Assembly: GCF_014174495.1 (NCBI RefSeq)
Contig: NZ_JACJHR010000035.1
Span: forward strand, 1 to 64,000
Direction of reading: 5' to 3'
Source: Amycolatopsis echigonensis
GTDB taxonomy: Bacteria > Actinomycetota > Actinomycetes > Mycobacteriales > Pseudonocardiaceae
Length of the DNA stretch: 64,000 nucleotides
The stretch's first letter is position 1. Each line of letters opens with the position of its first letter. The notes below the pieces were generated by a model. It saw nothing but the letters and a program-made list of their open reading frames with translations, did no database searches and was not told the origin of the DNA. The translations under genes were made by a program, and so were the position numbers. Below are positions 43,930 through 53,043 of this stretch, in pieces.

Positions 43930-45010
43930 CCCGCAGCGCGGCACTGCGCAGGCACAGCAGCAGGGGAAGGGAACTGTTGTCGCGCAGCCGGGGCGGCAGT
44001 GCGTTCGCTTCGATCAGCGGTACTCCGTCGGCCAGCTCTCGGCCTAGTGCGGCCAAGTCCACCTCCACGCCGGTGACTCCTGCGCTGTAGAGCCGTTCCG
44101 CGCCCTTCGCGCGGCGGCTGGCGAGCTCCGTGCTGTCGACGGACAGCTGGGTGACGCCGAAGAATTCCGGCTTCGCACCGCGTTCGAGCCAGCGCGCGAA
44201 GCCGGTCAGCCGCGTCGAGGAGATTTCACCGGGCAGGACGGCGGCTTCCTCGCGTAGCTCGCGTTCCATTCCGGCACATACCGCGGTGTGCAGGGACCGG
44301 CGGGTTCCTCCTTGTGGGGTAAGGAGATCCTGCGGTTCGAGGCTGCCGCTGCCGGACGGCGCGAGCAGCAGCCCGCTGGCCGAGTTCCGGGCCGACTGGC
44401 GGACGACGACGAGCAAGCCGTCGGACGTGAACGCGATCGTGGACACGCCGACGAGGTCGGCGAGCGTGCTGGCGGCGAGGGTCCGCAGCGCTCCGGACGA
44501 GTCGGTCAGTTCCTCGTGGCGCAGGTCGTACTCGCGGCCGTCGGCGGAGTTCGTGATGCGCAGCGACGCCAGTTCGTTCGTGCAGACCGCGTCGAAGAAC
44601 CGGGCGCGGTGCAGGACGATCGGTGCCGGACGCGCACCGGCGACCGGCAGCGGTTCGCCGCGCATGCCGACGATCGGGCCGTTGAACAGCAACCGGCCGC
44701 GAGCCCGCAACGGCAGCACGTGCGGCGCGGTCGCCTTCAGCTTCGCGGGCAGCCGGTACGGATCCTCGGCGACGGTGATGCTGAACGTGGTCTCGGCGAG
44801 CGCCGCGTCGATGGCGTCGCTGACCAATGCCGTGCCACGCGCGGGAATCGCCAGGTACCGCGCGTCGGGATAGGCGCGCGGCGGCGGGGTGTCGGCGATC
44901 GGGAACGGCGCGACGATCGCGGTGAACTCGTAGCCGGACCACCGTTTCCGCAGCAAGCGGATGTCGCGCACGAGGGTCACCAGGCCGAGCAGGAGCGCGA
45001 CAATCGACAA
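43913..45010 (-). CDS. Nudix-like protein with N-terminal membrane helix, start uncertain
   Basis: About 365 residues. A hydrophobic opening (SIVALLLGLVTLV) and basic stop-transfer RLLRKRW suggest membrane anchoring; the C-terminal half contains GMERELREEAAV, resembling the REUxEE part of a Nudix box, in a Nudix-like setting. I recognise no named family for the rest. TTG 45010 is the best in-frame start but has no ribosome binding site; just upstream another frame encodes GAVTILPSAFGVVVV, which looks like the missing half of a helix, so a frameshift near 45005-45015 is possible. Confidence 0.5.
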   Translation of the reverse strand: MSIVALLLGLVTLVRDIRLLRKRWSGYEFTAIVAPFPIADTPPPRAYPDARYLAIPARGTALVSDAIDAALAETTFSITVAEDPYRLPAKLKATAPHVLPLRARGRLLFNGPIVGMRGEPLPVAGARPAPIVLHRARFFDAVCTNELASLRITNSADGREYDLRHEELTDSSGALRTLAASTLADLVGVSTIAFTSDGLLVVVRQSARNSASGLLLAPSGSGSLEPQDLLTPQGGTRRSLHTAVCAGMERELREEAAVLPGEISSTRLTGFARWLERGAKPEFFGVTQLSVDSTELASRRAKGAERLYSAGVTGVEVDLAALGRELADGVPLIEANALPPRLRDNSSLPLLLCLRSAALRVSTRS

Positions 45011-45075
45011 CGACGACGCCGAACGCGCTCGGCAGGATCGTGACCGCGCCGAGCACGACCCCGAGCGCTCTCGAA

Positions 45076-45132
45076 GGTCCGTGAAGGGCTCCTTGAAGGA
45101 ATCAGATTCCCTCAAGGAGCCCTTCACGGACC
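45076..45132. repeat. 57-bp near-perfect palindrome
   Basis: Arms of 28 bp: GGTCCGTGAAGGGCTCCTTG... pairs with ...CAAGGAGCCCTTCACGGACC. Only one pair deviates (a G-T wobble), and the central base is unpaired. As RNA it would be an extremely stable hairpin; as DNA a cruciform-prone inverted repeat. Likely an intergenic repeat element; whether it terminates is unknown. Confidence 0.9.
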
Positions 45133-45156
45133 ACCCGCGAGCCCAGCACACGAAAA

Positions 45157-45188
45157 GGGCGGGTGCGACGCCGTTGTCACACCCGCCC
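45157..45188 (-). terminator. rho-independent terminator of gltBD
   Basis: On the minus strand: GGGCGGGTG, 14-base loop, CACCCGCCC, then TTTTCG. It lies about 140 bp past the gltD stop and is one of the few hairpins here with a T tract. Confidence 0.8.
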
Positions 45189-45202
45189 GACAGCCGGGAC
45201 CA

Positions 45203-45317
45203 GCGCGGCGACGGTGACACGCTGACCCCGAAACTGAACGGGGCGAAGCGCGGCGGCAGTGACGCGTCAACCCCGAAACTTGGCCGGAGCGAAGCGCGGC
45301 GACAGTGACGCGCCCGC
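45203..45317. repeat. 45-46 bp tandem repeat, 2.5 copies
   Basis: GCGCGGCG(A/G)C(A/G)GTGAC begins at 45203, 45248 and 45294; copies one and two continue through CCCCGAAACT. The unit is just downstream of gltD. Confidence 0.85.
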
Positions 45318-45326
45318 TCCGAGTCA

Positions 45327-46778
45327 TCAGGAGATCGGCCGGTCGGTCGGCGCGATCGGGGCCGGGAGCACGTCCCGGCCGGTCAGGAAGGCGTCCACGC
45401 CGGCCGCGCACGAGCGGCCCTCCGCGATCGCCCACACGATCAAGGACTGGCCGCGGCCCATGTCGCCCGCCACGAACACGTTGTCCACAGTGGTCTGGAA
45501 GTTCTTGTCCCGCACGACGTTGCCGCGCTGGTCCAGTTCCACGCCCAGGTCGGTCAGCAGGCCCTCGCGCTGCGGGCCGAGGAAGCCCATCGCCAGCAGC
45601 ACCAGCTGCGCGGGCAGCTCGGTCTCGGTGCCCTCGACCGGGACGAACTTGCCGTCCTCGTTGCGCACCTCGACCAGCTTCAGCGCGCGCACCCGGCCGT
45701 TCTCGTCGGCCAGGAACTCCTGGGTGTTGACCGAGTACAGCCGCTCGCCGCCCTCCTCGTGCGCGGAGCTGACCCGGTAGATCATCGGGTACATCGGCCA
45801 CGGGTGCGCTTCCGAACGCGTCTCCGGCGGCTTCGGCATGATCTCCAGCTGGGTCACCGACTTCGCGCCCTGCCGGTGCGACGTGCCGACGCAGTCCGCG
45901 CCGGTGTCGCCGCCGCCGATGACCACGACGTCGAGGCCCTTGGCCGAGTACGGCGACTCCGCCAGCTCGCCCGACGCGACCCGGTTGGCCGGCGGCAGGA
46001 ACTCCATCGCCTGGTAGATGCCCTCGGCGGACCGGCCCTCGATCGGCAGGTCGCGCCACGCCGTCGCGCCGCCCGCGAGCACCACCGCGTCGTGGTCGGC
46101 CTTCAGCTGCTCGACGGTGAGGTCCACGCCGACGTTCACCGAGGTCCGGAATTCCGTGCCCTCGGCCCGCATCTGGTCGAGGCGGCGGTCGAGGCGGAAC
46201 TTCTCCATCTTGAACTCGGGAATGCCGTACCGCAGCAGCCCGCCGATCTTGTCCGCCCGCTCGTAGACCACGACGGAGTGGCCCGCGCGCGTCAGCTGCT
46301 GCGCCGCGGCCAGCCCGGACGGGCCGGACCCGACCACGGCGACCTTCTTGCCGGTCTTGGCGACCGGGACCTGCGGCGTGACCCAGCCTTCCTCGAAAGC
46401 GCGGTCGATGATCGAGATCTCGACCCGCTTGATCGACACCGGGTCGTCGTTGATGCCGAGCACGCACGCGGTTTCGCACGGCGCCGGGCACAGCGTGCCG
46501 GTGAACTCCGGGAAGTTGTTCGTGGCGTGCAGCCGTTCCGCGGCCTGCTGCCAGTCCTCCCGCCACACCAGCGTGTTCCACTCCGGGATCAGGTTCCCGA
46601 GCGGACAGCCCTGGTGACAGAACGGGATCCCGCAGTCCATGCAGCGGCCGGCCTGCTTCTCCAGCTTGGTCGTCGCGAAGTCCTCGTAGACCTCGCGCCA
46701 GTCCATCAGCCGCAGGTCCACCGGACGCCGCTTCGGTTCCTCGCGCGTGGTGGTCAGAAAGCCCTTGGGGTCAGCCAT
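45327..46778 (-). CDS. gltD: glutamate synthase small subunit GltD
   Basis: A 483-residue FAD/NADPH flavoprotein that feeds electrons to GltB. N-terminal Fe-S cysteines C46, C49, C54, C58 and C97, C101, C105; FAD motif VVGSGPSGLAAAQQL; NADPH motif VIGGGDTGADCVG; C-terminal FVAGDMGRGQSLIVWAIAEGR. ATG 46778. It follows gltB after 65 bp and ends before an intrinsic terminator. Confidence 0.96.
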   Translation of the reverse strand: MADPKGFLTTTREEPKRRPVDLRLMDWREVYEDFATTKLEKQAGRCMDCGIPFCHQGCPLGNLIPEWNTLVWREDWQQAAERLHATNNFPEFTGTLCPAPCETACVLGINDDPVSIKRVEISIIDRAFEEGWVTPQVPVAKTGKKVAVVGSGPSGLAAAQQLTRAGHSVVVYERADKIGGLLRYGIPEFKMEKFRLDRRLDQMRAEGTEFRTSVNVGVDLTVEQLKADHDAVVLAGGATAWRDLPIEGRSAEGIYQAMEFLPPANRVASGELAESPYSAKGLDVVVIGGGDTGADCVGTSHRQGAKSVTQLEIMPKPPETRSEAHPWPMYPMIYRVSSAHEEGGERLYSVNTQEFLADENGRVRALKLVEVRNEDGKFVPVEGTETELPAQLVLLAMGFLGPQREGLLTDLGVELDQRGNVVRDKNFQTTVDNVFVAGDMGRGQSLIVWAIAEGRSCAAGVDAFLTGRDVLPAPIAPTDRPIS

Positions 46779-46843
46779 GTGCGGCCTCCGTGTTCTGCGG
46801 GATACCCGCACCCAGTCGGCACTCATAACTGGCTTCGCGATTA

Positions 46844-49800
46844 TCAGCCATGAGCTGCCTCCATGATCGCCTCGTTCACGTCCCGCCCGTCGCGTTCGGC
46901 CGCCACCTGAGCGGCGAGCACGCGCTTGTAGTCCTTCGGCATGACCTTGCCGAACCGGTCGACCGCACTGTCCCAGTCCGCCAGCAAGGCCCGCGCGACG
47001 GCGGATTCGGTTTCGTTGTAGTGCTTTTCGACGGTTTCGCGGAGGAAGTCCACGTCCGCGGTGTCCAGCGGGTCGATGTCGACCATCTCCGGGTTGACCC
47101 GGTGCGCGGGGAGGTCCAGCACGTACGCGACGCCGCCGGACATGCCGGCCGCGAAGTTGCGGCCGATCTTGCCCAGCACGACCATCCGGCCGCCGGTCAT
47201 GTACTCGCCGCCGTGGTCGCCCACGCCCTCGACGACCGCCAGCGCGCCGGAGTTGCGCACGCAGAACCGCTCGCCGACCTGGCCGCGGATGAAGATCTCG
47301 CCGCTCGTGGCCCCGTAGGCGATCACGTTGCCCGCGATGATGTGGTCCTCCGCGACGATCGGCGATTCCTTCGGCGGCCGCACGATGATCCGCCCGCCGG
47401 ACAGGCCCTTGCCGACGTAGTCGTTGCCGTCGCCGTACAGCCGCAGCGTGATGCCCCTGGGCACGAACGCGCCGAACGACTGGCCCGCGGTGCCGGTGAA
47501 GGTGACGTCGATGGTGTCGTCGGGAAGCCCTTCGCCACCCCACCTCTTCGTCAGCTCCGAGCCGAGCATGGTGCCGACGGTGCGGTTCACGTTGCGCACC
47601 GGCAGTTCCAGCCGCACCTTGTCGCCGGACGCCAGCGCGCCCTCGGCGAGCTGGATCAGCGTGTTGTCGAGCGCCTTGTCCAGCCCGTGGTCCTGCTTCA
47701 CGGTCTGGTGCCGCGCCGCGCGCGGCGGCAGCTCGGGCACGTGGAAGATCGGCGACAGGTCGAGCCCGGCGGCCTTCCAGTGGTCCACCGCCTTGCGCTT
47801 GTCGAGCAGCTCGGCGTGGCCCACGGCCTCCTCGACCGACCGGAAACCCAGCTCCGCCAGGTATTCCCGGACCTCCTGGGCGATGAACTCGAAGAAGTTC
47901 ACCACGTAGTCCGCCTTGCCGCTGAACTTCGCGCGCAGCTTCGGGTTCTGCGTCGCGACGCCGACCGGACAGGTGTCGAGGTGGCACACGCGCATCATGA
48001 TGCAGCCCGACACCACCAGCGGCGCGGTCGCGAACCCGAACTCCTCGGCGCCGAGCAGCATCGCGATCATCACGTCGCGGCCGGTCTTGAGCTGGCCGTC
48101 GGTCTGCACCACGATCCGGTCGCGCAGCCGGTTGGCCAGCAGCGTCTGCTGCGTTTCGGCCAGGCCCAGCTCCCACGGTCCGCCCGCGTGCTTGATCGAG
48201 GACAACGGCGAGGCGCCGGTGCCGCCGTCGTGCCCGGAGATCAGCACGACGTCCGCGTGCGCCTTGGACACGCCCGCCGCGACGGTGCCGACGCCGACCT
48301 CGGACACGAGCTTCACGTGGATGCGCGCGTCCGGGTTGGCGTTCTTGAGGTCGTGGATCAGCTGAGCCAGGTCCTCGATGGAATAGATGTCGTGGTGCGG
48401 CGGCGGGGAAATCAGCCCGACGCCCGGCGTGGAGTGCCGCGTCTTCGCGATCCACGGGTACACCTTGCCGCCGGGCAGCTGCCCGCCCTCGCCGGGCTTC
48501 GCGCCCTGCGCCATCTTGATCTGGATGTCGTCGGAGTTCACCAGGTACTCGCTGGTGACGCCGAACCGGCCGCTGGCGACCTGCTTGACCGCGCTGCGCC
48601 GCTCCGGGTCGTACAGCCGCTCCGGGTCCTCGCCGCCCTCGCCGGTGTTCGACTTGCCGCCGAGGCGGTTCATCGCGATCGCCAGCGTCTGGTGCATTTC
48701 CATCGAGATCGAGCCGTACGAAATGGCCCCGGTGGCGAACCGCTTCACGATCTCCGAAACCGGCTCGACCTCCTCGATCGGCACCGGCTTCCGGTCGCCG
48801 TACTTGAAGTCGAACAGCCCGCGCAGCGTCAGCAGCTTCTCGGCCTGGTCGTTGACCGCCTTCGTGTACTCCTTGAAGATCTCGTACTTGCCCGACCGCG
48901 TGGAGTGCTGCAGCTTGAACACCGTCTGCGGGTTGAACAGGTGCGGCTCGCCTTCGCGCCGCCACTGGTAGTCCGCGCCGGTTTCCAGCTCGCGGTGGCT
49001 CGGCCGGACGCCGTCGGCCGGGAAGGCCCGGACGTGCCGCTGCGCGACCTCCTCGGCGAGCGTGTCGAAGCCGACGCCGCCGAGCCGCGAAGTGGTTCCG
49101 GTGAAACAGGTGTCGATCACTTCGGCGCCGAGGCCGACCGCCTCGAAGATCTGCGCGCCGGTGTAGGAGGCCACAGTGGACACGCCCATCTTGGACATGG
49201 TCTTGCGGACACCCTTGCCGAGCGCCTTGATCAGGTTCGTAGTGGCCTGCTTGGGAGTCACGCCCGGGATGAGGCCCCGGTGCGCCATCTCCTCGACCGT
49301 CGCCATCGCCAGATACGGGTTCACCGCGGCCACGCCGTAACCGACCAGCAGCGCGATGTGGTGGACCTCGCGCGCGTCGCCGGCTTCCACGATGAGGCCG
49401 ACCTGCGTGCGTGTCTTCTCCCGCACCAGGTGGTGGTGCACCGCGCCGGTGAGCAGCAGCGACGGGATCGGCGCGTGGTCGGCGTCGACCCCGCGGTCGG
49501 ACAGCACGATCAGCCGCGCGCCGTCCTCGATCGCCTCGGACACCTCGGCGCGGATCTCGTCGAGCCGCTGCACCAGCGCCTCGCCGCCGCCGGCCACCTT
49601 GTACCGGCCCATCACGGTGACCGCCTGGAACTCCGGCAGATCGCCGTCGTCGTTGACGTGCACCAGTTTCGCGAGCTGGTCGTTGTCCAGCACCGGGAAC
49701 GGCAGCACGATCCGGCGGCACGACGACGCGTCGGCGGCCAGCAGGTTCGGCTCCGCGCCGATCTGCGTGCCCAGCGCGGTCACCAGCTCCTCGCGGATCG

Positions 49801-51376
49801 CGTCCAGCGGCGGGTTGGTCACCTGGGCGAACAGCTGGATGAAGTAGTCGAACAACGGACGCGAACCCGACGAAAGGGACGCGAGCGGCGAATCGTTGCC
49901 CATCGACCCGATCGGCTCCGCGCCGGTGCGGGCCATCGGCTCGAGGATGGTCTCCAGCTCTTCCTCGGTGTAGCCGAACGCCTGCTGCCGGCGCACGAGC
50001 GCGGCGTGCAGCGGGACCTCGCGGTCGCGCTCGGGCAGTTCCTCCAGGCGGAGCAGCCCGGCGTCGACCCATTCGTCGTACGGGTGCTCGGAAGCGAGCT
50101 GGCCCTTGATCTCCTCGTCCTCGACGATCCGGCCGGCGACGGTGTCCACGAGGAACATCCGGCCCGGCTCCAGCCGTCCCTTGCGGACGATCTTCGCCTG
50201 GTCCAGCTCCAGCACGCCGACCTCGCTGGCGAGCACCACGAGCCCGTCGTCGGTGACCCAGTAGCGGCCGGGGCGCAGGCCGTTGCGGTCCAGCACCGCG
50301 CCGATCTGCGCGCCGTCGGTGAACGCCACCAGCGCCGGCCCGTCCCACGGCTCCATGAGCGTGGAGTGGAACTCGTAGAACGCCCGCCGCGCGGGGTCCA
50401 TTTCCTGGTGGTTCTCCCACGCCTCCGGGATCATCATCAACACCGAATGCGGCAGCGACCGGCCGCCGAGGTGCAGCAGCTCCAGGACCTCGTCGAAGGA
50501 CGCCGAGTCGCTCGCGCCGCGCGTGATGACCGGGTAGATCCGCTTGAGGTCGCCCGGGATCAGGTCGGTCTCGAGCAGCGCCTCGCGCGCGTCCATCCAG
50601 TTGCGGTTGCCCTTGAGCGTGTTGATCTCGCCGTTGTGCGCCACGTAGCGGTACGGGTGCGCCAGCGGCCACGACGGGAAAGTGTTGGTGGAGAAGCGGG
50701 AGTGCACGAGGCCGATGGCGCTCGTCACGCGCTCGTCGGTCAGGTCGAGGAAGAACTTCTCGACCTGCGGCTCGGTCAGCATTCCCTTGTAGACGATCGT
50801 GCGCGAGGACAGCGACGGGAAGTACACGTCGTCCTCGACCAGTTCGTGCTCGGCGCGCTTGCGCACGCAGAAGGCGGCGCGCTCGAGGGCCAGACCGTCG
50901 AGATTGTTCTTGCGCCCGGCCAGGAACAGCTGGGTGAAATGCGGCATGCTCTGCGCCGCGGTCGGGCCGCAGTGCGCGGTGTCGACCGGCAGCTCGCGCC
51001 AGCCCACCACGCGCATGTCCTCCTCGGCGGCGATCCGCTCGATGGTGGTCATGGCGCGGCCGCGGCGCTTTTCGTCCTTCGGCAGGAACGCGGTGCCGAC
51101 GGCGTAGCTGCCTTCCGGAGGCAGCTCGAACCCGGCGACCTCGCGGTAGAACGCGTCGGGAACCTGGATCAGCAGCCCCGCGCCGTCCCCGGTGTCCGGT
51201 TCGGCCCCGCGTGCCCCGCGATGTTCCAGGTTCTTCAACGCGACAAGGGCTTTCGCCACGATCTGATGGTCTCGGCGACCGGTCAGGTCCGCGACGAACG
51301 CCACCCCGCAGGCATCGTGCTCGTAGGCGGGGTCATAGAGGCCGTCACTGGCCGGGGTGCTCGAACGGTGGGTCAC
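46844..51376 (-). CDS. gltB: glutamate synthase large subunit GltB
   Basis: A 1510-residue enzyme making two glutamates from glutamine and 2-oxoglutarate. A 22-residue propeptide precedes the glutaminase nucleophile Cys 23 (HDACGVAFVAD). Then GATase, central, FMN-binding synthase (GHDGGTGASPLSS, CHLDTCPVGVATQ for the 3Fe-4S cluster) and C-terminal beta-helix (GGRMVVLGKIGRNFAAGMSGG) domains follow in normal order. GTG 51376 has GGGAGG upstream. Operon with gltD. Confidence 0.96.
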   Translation of the reverse strand: MTHRSSTPASDGLYDPAYEHDACGVAFVADLTGRRDHQIVAKALVALKNLEHRGARGAEPDTGDGAGLLIQVPDAFYREVAGFELPPEGSYAVGTAFLPKDEKRRGRAMTTIERIAAEEDMRVVGWRELPVDTAHCGPTAAQSMPHFTQLFLAGRKNNLDGLALERAAFCVRKRAEHELVEDDVYFPSLSSRTIVYKGMLTEPQVEKFFLDLTDERVTSAIGLVHSRFSTNTFPSWPLAHPYRYVAHNGEINTLKGNRNWMDAREALLETDLIPGDLKRIYPVITRGASDSASFDEVLELLHLGGRSLPHSVLMMIPEAWENHQEMDPARRAFYEFHSTLMEPWDGPALVAFTDGAQIGAVLDRNGLRPGRYWVTDDGLVVLASEVGVLELDQAKIVRKGRLEPGRMFLVDTVAGRIVEDEEIKGQLASEHPYDEWVDAGLLRLEELPERDREVPLHAALVRRQQAFGYTEEELETILEPMARTGAEPIGSMGNDSPLASLSSGSRPLFDYFIQLFAQVTNPPLDAIREELVTALGTQIGAEPNLLAADASSCRRIVLPFPVLDNDQLAKLVHVNDDGDLPEFQAVTVMGRYKVAGGGEALVQRLDEIRAEVSEAIEDGARLIVLSDRGVDADHAPIPSLLLTGAVHHHLVREKTRTQVGLIVEAGDAREVHHIALLVGYGVAAVNPYLAMATVEEMAHRGLIPGVTPKQATTNLIKALGKGVRKTMSKMGVSTVASYTGAQIFEAVGLGAEVIDTCFTGTTSRLGGVGFDTLAEEVAQRHVRAFPADGVRPSHRELETGADYQWRREGEPHLFNPQTVFKLQHSTRSGKYEIFKEYTKAVNDQAEKLLTLRGLFDFKYGDRKPVPIEEVEPVSEIVKRFATGAISYGSISMEMHQTLAIAMNRLGGKSNTGEGGEDPERLYDPERRSAVKQVASGRFGVTSEYLVNSDDIQIKMAQGAKPGEGGQLPGGKVYPWIAKTRHSTPGVGLISPPPHHDIYSIEDLAQLIHDLKNANPDARIHVKLVSEVGVGTVAAGVSKAHADVVLISGHDGGTGASPLSSIKHAGGPWELGLAETQQTLLANRLRDRIVVQTDGQLKTGRDVMIAMLLGAEEFGFATAPLVVSGCIMMRVCHLDTCPVGVATQNPKLRAKFSGKADYVVNFFEFIAQEVREYLAELGFRSVEEAVGHAELLDKRKAVDHWKAAGLDLSPIFHVPELPPRAARHQTVKQDHGLDKALDNTLIQLAEGALASGDKVRLELPVRNVNRTVGTMLGSELTKRWGGEGLPDDTIDVTFTGTAGQSFGAFVPRGITLRLYGDGNDYVGKGLSGGRIIVRPPKESPIVAEDHIIAGNVIAYGATSGEIFIRGQVGERFCVRNSGALAVVEGVGDHGGEYMTGGRMVVLGKIGRNFAAGMSGGVAYVLDLPAHRVNPEMVDIDPLDTADVDFLRETVEKHYNETESAVARALLADWDSAVDRFGKVMPKDYKRVLAAQVAAERDGRDVNEAIMEAAHG

Positions 51377-51426
51377 GGCTGGCCGCCTCCCAAGGCGTTG
51401 GCGCGGTTTCTTTCACTCCGAAGGGG

Positions 51427-51446
51427 GGTTCATCTCTGAACCGGTT
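51427..51446. promoter_or_regulatory. inverted repeats upstream of gltB
   Basis: Perfect GGTTCA-TCTC-TGAACC (51427-51442) overlaps the palindrome AACCGGTT (51439-51446), about 50-70 bp upstream of the gltB start. Operator-like; could alternatively be a leader hairpin. Confidence 0.5.
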
Positions 51447-51833
51447 AACGAAGTGGTCCGAAACCGCGATGGTCAGTCGAGAAGGGAAACCTTCCGGTGC
51501 CGTCGCGCGGCGCGGCATTGCGTCGCGATGCGTGGCTGGCCGCGGCCGGTCGGAGACCGTGCCGGGCGCCGGAGGGTTTGTCACCGCACGGCGATGGGCG
51601 GCGGAAATTGTTCTGCACGTCGCTGTACAGGCGCACGCGCCGGGGTCGGTCAGCCTGTGTGGTGGGGGCCAGCCGGGGCGCGTGGTGGTGACTCCCGGGT
51701 TCGCCGGGTCTTATGACGATAGTGTGAATTCGCTGTGATCGACATACGTCGTGGCGCTCTCGTGGGAAAGACCACGCATACGTTGACGCCCTCCGGGGTA
51801 CTCCCATATGCCGGGCCGTCTCTCCCGCCACGC

Positions 51834-51853
51834 GGTCAGCGAAGCCGCTGACC
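51834..51853. promoter_or_regulatory. 8-bp perfect hairpin/operator
   Basis: GGTCAGCG-AAGC-CGCTGACC, about 80 bp upstream of the IMPACT-family gene. Tetraloop-sized spacer suits an RNA hairpin; it could also be an operator. Confidence 0.4.
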
Positions 51854-51931
51854 TGCGTAAACCTGTCTGCCTGCCCGGTGTCAAGCGCACCCTGGCGGCT
51901 GGTTGACTGGGGGTTGTGAGGGGGAGCGCCG

Positions 51932-52558
51932 ATGACTGATCGTTATCTGTCCGTGGCGGTCGCCGGGCTGCACGAGATTGAAATACGGCGTTCACGGTTC
52001 CTGTGCGCGGTCGCTCCGGTGACCGGCGAAGCGGCCGCGCGGGAGATCATTTCGGCCCGCCGCCGCGCCGAACCCGCGGCGCGGCACCACTGTCACGCGT
52101 TCGTTCTCGGCCCGGACGGCCGCACCCAGCGATCGAGCGACGACGGCGAGCCCGCCGGGACGGCCGGGGTTCCGATGCTGGAGGTGCTGCGCCGCCGCGA
52201 GGTCACGGACACGGTCGCGGTGGTGTCGCGGCATTTCGGCGGCGTGCTGCTCGGGGCGGGCGGGCTGATCCGCGCGTACGGGCAAGCGGTGTCGGACGCG
52301 CTCGACGCGGTAGGTCTCGTGGAGTACCGGCGATTGCGGCTGTTCGACGTGACGATGGACTACACGCGGGCCGGCCGGTTCGAGAACGATCTCCGCGCGT
52401 CGCCGTACGTGCTGCACGAGACGCGCTTCGAGGAGGCGGCCCACTTCGAGGTCGGCCTCTCGCCTGGCGAGGAAGACCGATTCAGCGGCTGGCTGGCCGA
52501 CCTCACCGGCGGCGAGGCGGTCGCGGTCGAACTGGGAGAGGAGTGGGTGCGCGGATAG
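51932..52558 (+). CDS. IMPACT/YigZ-family protein
   Basis: A 208-residue protein of the UPF0029/IMPACT group. Core residues 1-130 with RRSRFLCAVAPV, HHCHAFVLG, SDDGEPAGTAGVPML and VVVVRHFGG-like VVSRHFGGVLLGAGGLIRAYGQA; C-terminal DUF1949-like domain about 140-208. Relatives bind ribosomes or translation factors in stress or have unknown roles. Start ATG behind GAGGGGGAG. Confidence 0.9.
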   Translation: MTDRYLSVAVAGLHEIEIRRSRFLCAVAPVTGEAAAREIISARRRAEPAARHHCHAFVLGPDGRTQRSSDDGEPAGTAGVPMLEVLRRREVTDTVAVVSRHFGGVLLGAGGLIRAYGQAVSDALDAVGLVEYRRLRLFDVTMDYTRAGRFENDLRASPYVLHETRFEEAAHFEVGLSPGEEDRFSGWLADLTGGEAVAVELGEEWVRG

Positions 52559-52585
52559 CCGCGCACTGGTCTCAGGGCCGGAAGA

Positions 52586-52840
52586 TCAAGCCGCGACGGG
52601 CTTTCCGCCCAGCGCCCGCGCGCCGGCCTCGGTGAGCACCGCGGGCACCCGCTCGCCGCACGCGCCGTCCTCGGCGGGCTCGATCAGTCCTTTGCGGACG
52701 AGGTCGCGGACGGTGCCCTGGTCGCAGCAGCTCAGCCCGTCGACGAACAAGTCCGGTTCGCAGCTGCAGCTGATCTCCGCGTGCCCTTCGGCGACGGCAC
52801 GCAGGGTGGCCCGCTCCCGATGGTTCAACTCGGCAGTCAC
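52586..52840 (-). CDS. small cysteine-rich winged-helix-like protein
   Basis: An 84-residue protein I do not recognise. The pattern GTVRDLVRKGLI...ERVPAVLTEAGARAL looks like a winged helix, and five cysteines (25, 27, 38, 39, 61) in CSC, SCC and AC might hold zinc or a cluster. GTG 52840 follows GGAGGGACCGCC. Convergent with the IMPACT gene. The 200 bp to its right hold nothing I can assign. Confidence 0.65.
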   Translation of the reverse strand: MTAELNHRERATLRAVAEGHAEISCSCEPDLFVDGLSCCDQGTVRDLVRKGLIEPAEDGACGERVPAVLTEAGARALGGKPVAA

Positions 52841-53043
52841 GGCGGTCCCTCCTTCTGGTCCCGGCCCCTGGCATACCCGGGAACGGTCCCAGTGTCCGTC
52901 GCGCCGGTCACATTGTCGGGTATTTCACTCCGTTCTACGGGGGTATGTCGCGGGTGGTTCCGGGGCGCCCCGAGGGAATTGCCGGGCCGTCGTTCGAAAC
53001 CGCGGCGAATGCGCGTTCCGCGCCGGTCCGCGCGGTCAGCGAA

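Larger units (their letters stand above)
45011..45326. other. gap with hairpins and short tandem repeats
   Basis: No gene seen between the Nudix-like gene and the gltD stop. It holds a 57-bp palindrome, the gltD terminator and a 45-bp tandem repeat, listed separately. Confidence 0.65.
51377..51931. other. 555-bp gltB leader/promoter region
   Basis: No credible gene on either strand; the open frames are basic, Pro/Arg-rich shadows. It contains the inverted repeats listed at 51427 and 51834, and promoters for gltB and the divergent IMPACT gene. Such a long leader leaves room for unseen regulation. Confidence 0.6.

Noticed and set aside
45157..45188. Reading this hairpin as part of the 57-bp palindrome family
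   Set aside because: Different arm sequence, and it has the T tract of an ordinary gltBD terminator.
46850..51439. A 1529-codon open frame antisense to gltB
   Set aside because: It is the Arg/His/Ala-rich complement of a well-conserved gene; high GC keeps antisense frames open. No domain or start signal.
51445..51831. 128-codon minus-strand frame in the gltB leader
   Set aside because: Arg/Pro/His-rich, no ribosome binding site, interrupts the promoter region; no homology I can recall.
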